DNA from: Bacillota bacterium
GTDB taxonomy: Bacteria > Bacillota > Clostridia > Lachnospirales > Lachnospiraceae
Assembly (NCBI GenBank): GCA_023435645.1
Contig: JAEYRK010000032.1
Span: forward strand, 1 to 58,769
Direction of reading: 5' to 3'
Length of the DNA: 58,769 nucleotides
In this document: in pieces, positions 50,903 to 58,769 of the stretch
How positions within the stretch are numbered: the stretch's first letter is position 1
Layout: every line of letters begins with the position of its first letter
Made by a program: the position numbers and the translations under genes
The notes under the pieces: model-generated
What the model was told of the DNA's origin: nothing
Database searches by the model: none
Seen by the model: only the letters and a program-made list of their open reading frames with translations

Positions 50903-51775
50903 ATGAATAGTTATGTGATTGTCAGTGATGCAACCTTGGATTTGCCTGTTCATATTATAGAACAGTTTGATATCAGGGTGATTCCGATGGGATTGGATAT
51001 AGACAATGTGGAGTTTTTTCACTATCCCGATGAAAGAGAGCTGTCCATTGAGGATTTTTACAGCAGGATTAAAACCGGAGCAGTTTCCCGTACGTCTCAA
51101 ATTACTCCACCCATATTTACTGAGGTTTTTACTGAATTATTAGAACAGGGTAAGGATATTATATATATCGCTTTCTCCTCCGGCTTAAGCGGGACCTTTA
51201 GCTGTGCTCAGCTGGTAGTCGACAGCCTTGCGGAGAAATATCCTGACCGGAAAATCTACTGTGTGGATTCCCTTTGTGCCTCCATAGGTGAGGGATTATT
51301 GGTTTATCATGCTGCTTTAAAGAAGCAGGAGGGCCTTACGATCGATCAGTTAAGGGCCTGGGTGGAGGAGAATAAGTTTGCAGCCCGCCATTGGTTTACG
51401 GTTAAGGATCTGTACTATCTGAAAAGGGGCGGCAGAATAACCTCCATAGAAGCTATCGTCGGTACCGCATTGAAGATTCGGCCAGTCCTAAGCACGGATG
51501 CTCAGGGAAAGCTGGTAGTCCTGTCAAAAATCAGGGGGTCGAGAGCAGAGCTGGATTTTATGGTAGGTAAGATGGAAGCGGAAGGAAATTGCCTGGAGAA
51601 TCAGACGGTATTCATCGGTCATGGGGATGATATCGAGCAGGCCCAGGCCTTGGAGCACCTGATCCGTAGCAAAAATTTGGTGAAGGATGTGGTGATTACT
51701 AAGATCGGACCAATCATTGGAACCCATACCGGTCCCGGTATGCTGGCATTGGTATATATGGGTAAGAAAGCATAG
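50903..51775 (+). CDS. DegV family fatty-acid-binding protein
   Basis: A 290-residue protein with the DegV/FakB layout: VIVSDATLDLP near the start, the conserved TSQITPPIFTEVF, FSSGLSGTFSCAQ, VDSLCASIGEGL, and the C-terminal HGDDIEQAQAL. FakB-type proteins hold a fatty acid for phosphorylation by FakA and so feed exogenous fatty acids into phospholipids. No fakA is nearby. ATG 50903 is preferred (AAGGAG 6 nt upstream); in-frame starts at 50888 and 50900 exist. Confidence 0.92.
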   Translation: MNSYVIVSDATLDLPVHIIEQFDIRVIPMGLDIDNVEFFHYPDERELSIEDFYSRIKTGAVSRTSQITPPIFTEVFTELLEQGKDIIYIAFSSGLSGTFSCAQLVVDSLAEKYPDRKIYCVDSLCASIGEGLLVYHAALKKQEGLTIDQLRAWVEENKFAARHWFTVKDLYYLKRGGRITSIEAIVGTALKIRPVLSTDAQGKLVVLSKIRGSRAELDFMVGKMEAEGNCLENQTVFIGHGDDIEQAQALEHLIRSKNLVKDVVITKIGPIIGTHTGPGMLALVYMGKKA

Positions 51776-51885
51776 AATCATCGGTTTACATAGGAAGCGG
51801 AATGGTATGGAGTGATGGATGCCGTCTGAATAGGAATCGAAATCCATACAGCTATTGTTCCGTTTGAATGACATGGGAGGCAAAG

Positions 51886-52722
51886 ATGCGAATCGGAGGA
51901 GAAATCAAGAAGAGCTTCCGTAACCCGGAGGAATGGCTGCAAAGAGTGAAGGAGATGCGTTACAGCACAGTCCTTACCCCGGTAGATTTGGATACTCCAG
52001 CAGAGGAGAGGAAGGCATATGTAGCGCTTGCCGAAGGGAATGATATCATCATCGGAGAGGTCGGAGTCTGGAGAAACCCAATCTCACTTAACCCTGTGGA
52101 GGCTAAGCAGAATAAGGAATATTGTAAGAAGCGCCTGGCATTGGCTGAGGAGCTTGGAGCGAACTGCTGTGTTAATATTGCGGGCTCCAGGGGGGAGCTC
52201 TGGGACGGACCCTATAAGGAAAATTATGATGAGGATGTGTACACCTTAATCGTGGATACTACTAGAGAAATTATTGACAGTGTCCAACCGGTAAGAACCT
52301 TTTATACCTTGGAGCCGATGCCTTGGATGCTGCCGGATTCTCCGGAATCATATCTGAAGCTAATTAGGGACATTGACCGCAGAGGCTTCGCAGTCCATCT
52401 GGATTTTATTAATATGATCAACTGCCCCGAACGATTTCTTAAGCGGGATGCTTTTATTGAGGAATGCTTTACGAAGCTCGGTCCTTATATTAAGAGCATT
52501 CATGCGAAGGATGTCATCATGGAGAAGGCCTATCCCTGTGTCCTTCATGAAGTGATGCCTGGGAAGGGATCGGTGGACTACCGGAAGGTAGTCAGACTGT
52601 GTGAGAGGTTGGGAAGGGACACTACAGTATTTGTGGAGCACCTGGATTCCCATGAGGAATATCTGGAAGCCTCCGGCTTCCTCAGAGAGATGGCAGAGGC
52701 GGAAGGAATAGTCGTCAGATAA
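51886..52722 (+). CDS. Sugar phosphate isomerase/epimerase-like TIM-barrel protein
   Basis: A 278-residue protein of the xylose-isomerase-like / AP-endonuclease-2 superfamily. Metal-site regions are visible: a Glu in TLEPMPWMLP, HLDFINMINC (His and Asp), SIHAKDVIM (His), and VFVEHLDS (Glu). Members isomerise or epimerise sugars or inositol derivatives; the substrate is not known. ATG 51886 follows GGGAGG with 5-nt spacing; the frame is open upstream to 51868. It is preceded by degV and followed by a methyltransferase gene, without clear functional linkage. Confidence 0.85.
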   Translation: MRIGGEIKKSFRNPEEWLQRVKEMRYSTVLTPVDLDTPAEERKAYVALAEGNDIIIGEVGVWRNPISLNPVEAKQNKEYCKKRLALAEELGANCCVNIAGSRGELWDGPYKENYDEDVYTLIVDTTREIIDSVQPVRTFYTLEPMPWMLPDSPESYLKLIRDIDRRGFAVHLDFINMINCPERFLKRDAFIEECFTKLGPYIKSIHAKDVIMEKAYPCVLHEVMPGKGSVDYRKVVRLCERLGRDTTVFVEHLDSHEEYLEASGFLREMAEAEGIVVR

Positions 52723-52812
52723 GACTTGGACTAAATTGATAAAAACAGGGCCTCGAGAGGTAGAATTTATTATACATTATTATATCATACGGGAAGAAGG
52801 GCGGATGGAAGC

Positions 52813-53583
52813 ATGGAGCAGCAGATAAAGCCATATAAGAAGGAAGCAGATTATTCCTATACGCTGGGGGCATTTCCGACCTATGAGCTGATTATGGCAA
52901 GACCGGAGCAGGTCCGTAAGGTCATTGTGCATTCCGGCTATACGGACACTCCGAAGTTACATGAGTTATGTAAGCTTCACAGGATACAGCTTGAACAGAA
53001 TGATAAGCTGATTACGAAGCTCAGTGACAAGGAAAACTGCTATGTAGCTGGTGTATTTAGCAAGTATGGCTGTGAATTAAGCAGGAACAAGCCTCATATT
53101 GTCTTGGTAAACCCCAGTAATATGGGTAATCTGGGGACCATTCTCCGTACTGCAGTGGGTTTTGGGATAAATGATATTGCCATTATCCTTCCGGGAGCTG
53201 ATCTGTTTCATCCGAAAACAGTACGTTCCTCCATGGGAGCATTGTTTAAGTTGAATTTTCGACAGTACTATTCCTTTTCGGAATACCGCCAGCAATTTAC
53301 CCGTCATGAGATTTTTACCTTCATGCTGAACGGAGAGAAGACATTGACTCTGGAGGAATGTCCGAAGGCAGAATTATTCTCTTTGGTATTTGGAAATGAA
53401 GCAACAGGACTGGATGAATCCTATCAGAGGGAGGGAACCAGTATCTTTATTCCCCAGTCTCCGGAGGTCGATTCTCTCAATCTGACCATAGCAGTTGGAA
53501 TTGGAGCATATGTTTTTATGAATAATAAAAACAATATACAAAATCATAAGCCGCGGATAGCGGAAGAGGGAGGCAGTATATGA
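52813..53583 (+). CDS. SpoU/TrmH-family RNA 2'-O-methyltransferase
   Basis: A 256-residue SPOUT methyltransferase. All three family motifs are visible: NPSNMGNLGTILRTAVGFG (motif 1), LVFGNEATGLDE (motif 2) and IPQSPEVDSLNLTIAVGIGAYVF (motif 3, knot). An N-terminal substrate-binding domain precedes them. It would 2'-O-methylate a ribose in rRNA or tRNA; the target is unresolved. Its stop overlaps the start of the MFS gene (ATGA), so the two are coupled. Confidence 0.9.
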   Translation: MEQQIKPYKKEADYSYTLGAFPTYELIMARPEQVRKVIVHSGYTDTPKLHELCKLHRIQLEQNDKLITKLSDKENCYVAGVFSKYGCELSRNKPHIVLVNPSNMGNLGTILRTAVGFGINDIAIILPGADLFHPKTVRSSMGALFKLNFRQYYSFSEYRQQFTRHEIFTFMLNGEKTLTLEECPKAELFSLVFGNEATGLDESYQREGTSIFIPQSPEVDSLNLTIAVGIGAYVFMNNKNNIQNHKPRIAEEGGSI

Positions 53584-54875
53584 AGTTGAATTATAAGCGG
53601 ACATTCTTTGTTGGATTGGCGTTTATGTCAATCTGCGCTTTCTGGGAAATGTATGACAATGTAGTTCCAAAAATGTTGGAGCGAAACTTTGGGCTGAAGG
53701 AGACGGCCACCGGAGTTGTAATGGCGCTGGATAATATTCTTGCACTCTTTCTACTGCCGCTGATTGGCGCCTTATCGGACCGGGTGGATACCAGATTTGG
53801 ACGAAGGATTCCATTTATCGTTGGCGGTACCGCTTTGGCTTCCGTGTTTATTATTACCATGCCGATTGCAGGGCAGATGGGTAATTTGATCCTGTTCCTG
53901 ACAGCACTGGGTATCGTTTTGGTAGCGATGGGACTCTACCGTTCACCGGCAGTTGCCCTGATGCCCGATATTACACCGAAGCCCCTACGAAGTAAAGCCA
54001 ATGCAATCATCAATCTGATGGGGACATTGGGTGGGGCATACACCTTAGTGGTGATAAAGACTTTGTATACCGAAGCGGGGGACTCCTCGAACCTGCCCGT
54101 GTTCCTGGCAGTGGTTGCTCTCATGGTGGGTGCTGTTGTACTTCTGACCCTTACAATTAAAGAAAGAAAGCTCTCCCTCTATTACCGCCAGGAGGACAAG
54201 GAGCAAAAGGCAGCAGCAAAGGAAAAGACCTCCGAAGGGATGGAGCAGAGGGAGCTGAAGATGCCAAAGGAGGTACGCAAAAGCTTTCTCTTTATCATGT
54301 CCTCGATCTTCCTATGGTTTTTCGCTTATAACGCAGTGAAATCTGCCTTCTCCAGATATGCAACTCATGTCTGGGGGCTTCAGGAGGGTAAATTTGCGGA
54401 TCCCTTGATGATTGCATTGATCGCAGCAATTATCAGCTATATTCCGATAGGTTTTCTCTCTACTAAGCTCGGAAGGAAGAAGGTAATTATCGGTGGTATC
54501 CTTCTGATGTCAATCTCATATTTCATTGGCTTTCAGATCACCAGCTATTCCTTTTTCGTGAATGTAATCTTTGCATTTACCGGGATTGGTTGGGCTGCAA
54601 TCAATGTGAATTCCTATCCCATGGTAGTCGAGATGTGTAAGGGAGCTGATACGGGGAAATATACAGGATATTATTATACCTTCTCCATGGCTTCCCAGGC
54701 GATTACACCGATTGTATCAGGGTATTTATTGGAGCATGTGTCCTACCGGACCTTATTCCCCTATGCAGTGATCTTTTCCCTGGCTTCCCTATGTACGATG
54801 CTGTTTGTCAAACACGGAGATTCAAAACCGGAGAAGAAAACGAAGCTATTGGAGAACTATGATACAGAGGACTAG
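53580..54875 (+). CDS. MFS transporter, SLC45/sucrose-type
   Basis: A 431-residue membrane transporter with about 12 hydrophobic segments and a central charged loop rich in Lys and Glu (about residues 200-240). The family loop motif is LSDRVDTRFGRRIPFI, and YRSPAVALMPDITPKPLRSKANAIINL is the SLC45/GPH-like feature. Relatives move disaccharides or glycosides, which would fit this sugar-centred window. It is coupled to the methyltransferase gene by a 4-nt overlap and is followed after 31 nt by a glycerophosphodiesterase gene. Confidence 0.85.
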   Translation: MKLNYKRTFFVGLAFMSICAFWEMYDNVVPKMLERNFGLKETATGVVMALDNILALFLLPLIGALSDRVDTRFGRRIPFIVGGTALASVFIITMPIAGQMGNLILFLTALGIVLVAMGLYRSPAVALMPDITPKPLRSKANAIINLMGTLGGAYTLVVIKTLYTEAGDSSNLPVFLAVVALMVGAVVLLTLTIKERKLSLYYRQEDKEQKAAAKEKTSEGMEQRELKMPKEVRKSFLFIMSSIFLWFFAYNAVKSAFSRYATHVWGLQEGKFADPLMIALIAAIISYIPIGFLSTKLGRKKVIIGGILLMSISYFIGFQITSYSFFVNVIFAFTGIGWAAINVNSYPMVVEMCKGADTGKYTGYYYTFSMASQAITPIVSGYLLEHVSYRTLFPYAVIFSLASLCTMLFVKHGDSKPEKKTKLLENYDTED

Positions 54876-54906
54876 AGGGTGAACTACATAAAGGAGTATA
54901 GGACAG

Positions 54907-55737
54907 ATGTTAATTAAGTTTTTACTTATCGTGGCAGTCATGATCATATTATATTTGTTGGCAATCATGCCGAAGCTAACCCGCAATCCGGAAAGCAAGG
55001 GTCTGGATGGCTGGCTGTATGCTCATCGAGGACTTCATAAGAATGATTCTGATGCACCGGAGAATTCCTTGAAAGCATTTCAATTGGCAGTGGAGCATGC
55101 TTACGGAATCGAACTAGATGTACAGCTGACGAAGGATAGGATTCCGGTTGTCTTCCACGACTATAACCTTATGCGAGCCTGCGGAATTGACCGTAGGGTG
55201 TCCGAAACCTCCTATGAGGAATTAAGACATTACCGTTTGTTTCAATCCGAGGAGCATATTCCGACCTTTCAGGAGGTTCTTCAGGTGGTAGGGGGTAAGG
55301 TACCTTTGATTGTGGAGCTGAAGATTCCCTGGAGCCCCGGTCCTACCTGTAAGGCTGTGTCAGAGCTCCTTGGTCGGTATCAGGGAAAATATTGTATCGA
55401 ATCCTTTAATCCCTTTGGTCTGGCCTGGTATCGCAGACATTTTCCCAAGGTGGTCAGGGGGCAGCTTTCTACGGATTTTATTAAGGAGAAAATCGAGGGC
55501 AGCAGGCTTCAATTCTTTCTGCTGAAGCACCTGCTGTTTAATTTCTATACAAAACCTGATTTTATTGCCTATCATCATGTTTATCGGGAGGGACTATCCT
55601 TTACGCTATGCAGGAAGCTGTTTAGAACCAGAACGGTAGCCTGGACCATCCGAACCGAGGAGGAGTATGCAGGAAATAAAACCTTTTACGACCTGTTTAT
55701 CTTTGAAAACTTTCTCCCTCCGTCAAATAAAGCATAA
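54907..55737 (+). CDS. Glycerophosphodiester phosphodiesterase, membrane-anchored
   Basis: A 276-residue enzyme with one N-terminal membrane helix (about residues 3-20) and a GDPD TIM barrel. It has the active-site AHRGLHKND, APENSLKAF, the metal-binding ELDVQLTKDRIPVVFHD, and a later IVELKI. It hydrolyses glycerophosphodiesters to glycerol-3-phosphate and an alcohol, probably at the membrane surface. AAGGAG lies upstream. It is likely the third gene of the methyltransferase-MFS run. Confidence 0.92.
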   Translation: MLIKFLLIVAVMIILYLLAIMPKLTRNPESKGLDGWLYAHRGLHKNDSDAPENSLKAFQLAVEHAYGIELDVQLTKDRIPVVFHDYNLMRACGIDRRVSETSYEELRHYRLFQSEEHIPTFQEVLQVVGGKVPLIVELKIPWSPGPTCKAVSELLGRYQGKYCIESFNPFGLAWYRRHFPKVVRGQLSTDFIKEKIEGSRLQFFLLKHLLFNFYTKPDFIAYHHVYREGLSFTLCRKLFRTRTVAWTIRTEEEYAGNKTFYDLFIFENFLPPSNKA

Positions 55738-55828
55738 ATACCAGCACGATAAAGCTTGATACAGTGTATTAACAGTATATTTGTATCGAACATGGGAAGC
55801 CTTTACCTTAGAAAGGGGCTGAAGTATC

Positions 55829-56713
55829 GTGTTCAAATGCTTGATTTTATGGTTTGCTGCCGGGCTTTGGTGGCTAACGGACCTTGTTCTGAAGCCGAAG
55901 CATCTATCCTGTAATAGATCCTTCAGGATGGAAGCGGCATTAGGAAAATTTAACCCAGAGGCTTATCAGAAGACGAAGAAGCAGTGGTTTATGGTGAGGT
56001 CTGAGTTCGGATATTCACTTTCCTGCGAGCTTCTGGAGCCGGAGCGAGACTGTGATAAGCTGGCGATCCTGTGCCATGGCTTTTCTCACTCCAAATACGG
56101 TAGCTTGATCTATGCTGAGCTATTTCTACAATTAGGATATAAGGTTCTGATCTATGACCATAGGAATCATGGCTTCAGCGGTAAGGCTTTTACTACGATG
56201 GGATACTTCGAGAAATACGATTTGAAAAGGATTGTGGACTGGTGCTACAGTAGGTTTGGTCCTAAGATAAAGCTCGTAACCCATGGTGAATCCATGGGAG
56301 GAGCAACGGTACTAATGCACGCGGGAATAGACTCCCGGATTCGTTGTGTCATATCAGATTGTGCTTATTCGGATTTAAAGCAATTGCTGATACATCAAAT
56401 GAAAACCTATTATCATCTGCCAAAGCTTTTGATCCCGGTAGAAAGCCTGATTACGTATCTGCGAGCTGGCTTTTGGTATCGAGAGGTATCACCGATTAAG
56501 GTCGTAAGCCGGACCGATCATCCAGTGCTCTTCATTCATGGGAAGAAGGATGAATTTGTGCCAGTCTATATGGCAAAGCAGATGTATGACTGTAAGAAGG
56601 ATAAGAAGGCAATTTATCTGGTGGCAGGAGCAGCTCATGCCCAAAGCTGTCTGAAGAATCGCAGTGGATATGCAAGGGTGATGGAAGGGTTCCTAGAGAA
56701 ATACAACCCTTAA
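55829..56713 (+). CDS. Alpha/beta hydrolase with N-terminal membrane anchor
   Basis: A 294-residue serine hydrolase. The nucleophile elbow is THGESMGGAT. The acid is in GKKDEFVPV and the His in GAAHAQSCL. The oxyanion region LCHGFSHSK is also present. The N-terminus (FKCLILWFAAGLWWLTDLVL) is a hydrophobic anchor or uncleaved signal. It resembles BAAT/YqkD-type esterases of Firmicutes. The start is GTG, with AAAGGGG about 11 nt upstream. Substrate unknown. Confidence 0.87.
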   Translation: MFKCLILWFAAGLWWLTDLVLKPKHLSCNRSFRMEAALGKFNPEAYQKTKKQWFMVRSEFGYSLSCELLEPERDCDKLAILCHGFSHSKYGSLIYAELFLQLGYKVLIYDHRNHGFSGKAFTTMGYFEKYDLKRIVDWCYSRFGPKIKLVTHGESMGGATVLMHAGIDSRIRCVISDCAYSDLKQLLIHQMKTYYHLPKLLIPVESLITYLRAGFWYREVSPIKVVSRTDHPVLFIHGKKDEFVPVYMAKQMYDCKKDKKAIYLVAGAAHAQSCLKNRSGYARVMEGFLEKYNP

Positions 56714-56804
56714 TGTCCTATCTTAATATTATTGGATCATTACGCCCATGAAGGCTTCCCCGTAGCCTACAAATAGATAGATAAATATAGGTATTATGAA
56801 TAAA

Positions 56805-56832
56805 AAGCCCCGGCTGCGAACAGCCGGGGCTT
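56805..56832. terminator. GC-rich bidirectional terminator
   Basis: AAGCCCCGGCTG (56805-56816) pairs perfectly with CAGCCGGGGCTT (56821-56832) around a CGAA loop. On the minus strand a run of T follows, so it ends the surface-protein gene; it may also stop plus-strand readthrough. Confidence 0.9.
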
Positions 56833-56865
56833 CAATACTTATGTAGCGATTAATAACCTTTTAGA

Positions 56866-57459
56866 TTATTTCTCTTTTCTCTTAAGAATAACAGCACCTG
56901 AACCAAGAACAGCTGCGCCTAATCCAAATACTAAACCTAAGGACTCAACACCGGTCTTCGGAGCAGCCTCAGTAGCTGCAGCAGCACCGCCATGGGAGAT
57001 CAGAACTTCGCCAGCTGCATCTTTGAAGTCCATTCTTGAAATTTCAAGAGGACCTTCGGTCTTATTCTTTAAGTTAACAATAACTTCAGCATAACCGGAA
57101 TCCTTAACGATATAAGGCATAGAAAGAACCAATTCTCCATCTACGGTCTGACCATCAACAGCAGTGGGAAGCCATCCGCCGGAGAAGTTAGCGATTAATT
57201 CAGCATCGAAAGAGCAATTGCCTGATATAACAATATCAACTGATTTGCAGGCATCACGAACAGCTGCATCATCTGTTAAGGGAGTAGCTGCTGCGCCACC
57301 ATAAAGAACTACCCAAACATCATTATTTGTGGGTGCATTTGCCTCGTTAGGATATACGAAAGGCAGTTTGTCGGTTGAAGCCATAGCTGACCCAACCATC
57401 ATTGACAGAGCTAAAACGGTAGCTGCGAAACCAGCTAAGATTTTGTTTCTTAATTTCAT
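56866..57459 (-). CDS. Small secreted surface protein with degenerate sortase-like C-terminus
   Basis: A 197-residue exported protein. A signal peptide covers about residues 1-27 (cleavage near SAMAS). A beta-rich extracellular domain of about 130 residues carries two Cys (DACKSVDIVISGNC) that may pair. A Gly/Ala-rich linker follows, then the C-terminal motif APKTGVES, a hydrophobic helix GLVFGLGAAVLGSGAVIL and the tail KRKEK. That ending has the layout of an LPXTG cell-wall anchor, with APKTG in place of LPXTG. AAGGAGG precedes the ATG. No sortase gene is in the window. Function unknown; a carbohydrate-binding or envelope role is only a guess. Confidence 0.8.
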   Translation of the reverse strand: MKLRNKILAGFAATVLALSMMVGSAMASTDKLPFVYPNEANAPTNNDVWVVLYGGAAATPLTDDAAVRDACKSVDIVISGNCSFDAELIANFSGGWLPTAVDGQTVDGELVLSMPYIVKDSGYAEVIVNLKNKTEGPLEISRMDFKDAAGEVLISHGGAAAATEAAPKTGVESLGLVFGLGAAVLGSGAVILKRKEK

Positions 57460-57656
57460 TTTGAACTCCTCCTTAATTTGTTATATGTTGCTAAATCACT
57501 CCTTTATTTTATCAAATATTGGATAACTTGTATATCAACATATCGGATAAGTTTATTTCAGTTTTTTGTATAGATTGCACAAAATCTTCCTTAATTGGGA
57601 GTTATATCATACAAAATGTAGTATTTTGCCTGATATATCTTTCGAATCATACGATT

Positions 57657-58769
57657 TTATCGGAAAACAATCCTATTATCGCTCTCATTGAGGGAAGCCA
57701 TCTTCATAGCGCGGACCTTAAGGGATAAGCCAAATAAATTGATGAAGCCCTCCGCATCGTGATGATTATAAAGCTGGCCCGTGGTGAAGGAAGCAATGCT
57801 TTCATTATACAGGGAGTAGGGGGAGCTAGTTCCCTGCTTGATGATGTTTCCTTTATAGAGCTTAAGCTTAACCTCTCCGGTTACATATTCCTGAGTAACA
57901 TCGACAAAGGCCTGGTAAGCCTCCCTTAGAGGTGTAAACCATTTGCCCTCATAGACGAGATCTGCGAAGCGGTTACCAATCTCCTTCTTCGCAGTGATTG
58001 TTGCACGGTCAAGGATCAGCTCCTCTAATTGAGTATGGGCTTCCATCAGGATGGTTCCTCCGGGAGTCTCATATACTCCTCGGGATTTCATACCCACGAC
58101 ACGGTTCTCCACAATATCAATAATTCCAATACCATGGTTACCGCCGAGAAGATTAAGCGCCTTGATGATATCGGTCGGGGACATTTTCTTGCCATTGAGG
58201 GCGGTGGGGATGCCTTTCTCGAAGGAAAGACTTAGGGTAACTCCCTCCTCAGGTGCTTTCTCAGGAGCTACACCCAACACCAGAAGATGGTCATAGTTCG
58301 GTGCATTGGCAGGGTCCTCCAGCTCCAGCCCCTCGTGGCTGATATGCCATAGGTTGCGGTCACGGGAATAGCTGTTGTCAGTGGAGAAGGGCAGATGGAT
58401 TCCATGCTGTGCACAGTATTCAATTTCCTCTTCACGGGAGGACAGTGTCCAAATTCTCCAGGGCGCAATGATCTTCAGCTCCGGGGCAAGGGCTTTGATG
58501 GTAAGCTCGAACCGCACCTGATCATTGCCCTTTCCTGTTGCACCATGGCAGATGGCAGTAGCGCCCTCCTGCTTAGCAATCTCAACCAGTCTCTTTGCAA
58601 TAACAGGTCTTGCCATGGAGGTTCCCAGCAGATATTTATGCTCATAGACAGCACCGGCCTTTACGCAGGGCATCACATAATCTGTGACAAATTCATCCAC
58701 TACATCTTCGATATATAGCTTTGTAGCTCCGGAAAGCTTTGCTCTCTCCTCCAAGCCCTCCAGCTCATT
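57657..58769 (-). CDS. argG: Argininosuccinate synthase, 5' end beyond the window
   Basis: 370 residues of ArgG are visible. The gene runs off the right edge and lacks roughly the first 40-50 residues, including the SGGLDT ATP loop. Visible motifs include LLGTSMARPVIAKRLVEIA, GATGKGNDQVRFEL, APWR, the FSTDNSYSRDRNLWH loop, and the late substrate-binding IENRVVGMKSRGVYETPGGT. The enzyme joins citrulline and aspartate with ATP in arginine synthesis. No argH or other arg gene is seen to the left. The preceding gap 57460-57656 is AT-rich with no feature recognised. Confidence 0.95.
   Translation of the reverse strand, partial: NELEGLEERAKLSGATKLYIEDVVDEFVTDYVMPCVKAGAVYEHKYLLGTSMARPVIAKRLVEIAKQEGATAICHGATGKGNDQVRFELTIKALAPELKIIAPWRIWTLSSREEEIEYCAQHGIHLPFSTDNSYSRDRNLWHISHEGLELEDPANAPNYDHLLVLGVAPEKAPEEGVTLSLSFEKGIPTALNGKKMSPTDIIKALNLLGGNHGIGIIDIVENRVVGMKSRGVYETPGGTILMEAHTQLEELILDRATITAKKEIGNRFADLVYEGKWFTPLREAYQAFVDVTQEYVTGEVKLKLYKGNIIKQGTSSPYSLYNESIASFTTGQLYNHHDAEGFINLFGLSLKVRAMKMASLNESDNRIVFR

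Overview
The window looks like chromosomal DNA of an anaerobic, low-to-mid GC Gram-positive bacterium of the Lachnospiraceae / Clostridium cluster XIVa type. This is inferred from gene content: a Rex redox repressor, an AsnA-type asparagine synthetase, a Re-citrate-synthase-like enzyme beside isocitrate dehydrogenase, a CD3324-type small regulator, lipoprotein sugar receptors paired with YesM/YesN two-component systems, strong AAGGAGG ribosome sites and frequent TTG starts. No rRNA, tRNA, CRISPR array or prophage was seen.

Layout. 1-2.6 kb: tRNA-modifying tcdA, an HD-domain protein followed by a decayed 24-bp tandem repeat, and a DUF554 membrane protein. 2.8-6.9 kb: an orphan sugar-binding lipoprotein under a perfect cre match, a short graveyard of relics (3' end of a chemotaxis-receptor gene, the C-terminus of an IS200/IS605 TnpA, and a hairpin-rich possible guide-type RNA), then an intact chemotaxis receptor. 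7.0-11.0 kb: a small membrane protein, a putative Re-citrate synthase, isocitrate dehydrogenase and a GntR/FCD regulator, with a perfect ATTGTATACAAT palindrome on the first promoter. 11.2-20 kb: an ABC-F ATPase (minus strand), then rex, a coiled-coil protein, acpS, nnr, alr, an orphan mazF/ndoA and a CNNM/CBS membrane protein.

20.5-29.1 kb: a 43-codon basic ORF with its own ribosome site and terminator, then a YesM-YesN pair driving a CUT1 carbohydrate importer (lipoprotein plus two permeases, no ATPase). The first permease carries an unusual N-terminal membrane domain of about 235 residues. 29.3-32.6 kb: rlmH, a rubrerythrin-like protein, a CD3324-like regulator, a cold-shock gene with a near-perfect 21-bp hairpin in its leader, and a signal-less N-acetylmuramoyl-alanine amidase. 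32.8-42.4 kb: a membrane-tethered sugar-binding sensor, LytS/YesM kinase and YesN regulator (the XylFII-LytS-YesN arrangement), a second sugar-binding lipoprotein, then ChvE-MmsA-MmsB, a complete monosaccharide ABC importer.

42.5-58.8 kb: a structured leader in front of an unknown small gene, asnA and a histidine phosphatase; a minus-strand block (aldo/keto reductase, metallo-beta-lactamase-fold hydrolase, HAD phosphatase, NAD-dependent epimerase, small membrane protein, GNAT acetyltransferase, MntP); a plus-strand block (DegV, sugar isomerase-like protein, SpoU methyltransferase, MFS transporter, glycerophosphodiesterase, alpha/beta hydrolase); a small surface protein with a degenerate anchor; and argG cut by the right edge. 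The main theme is sugar sensing and uptake, with NADH/NAD+ and 2-oxoglutarate metabolism as a second theme.
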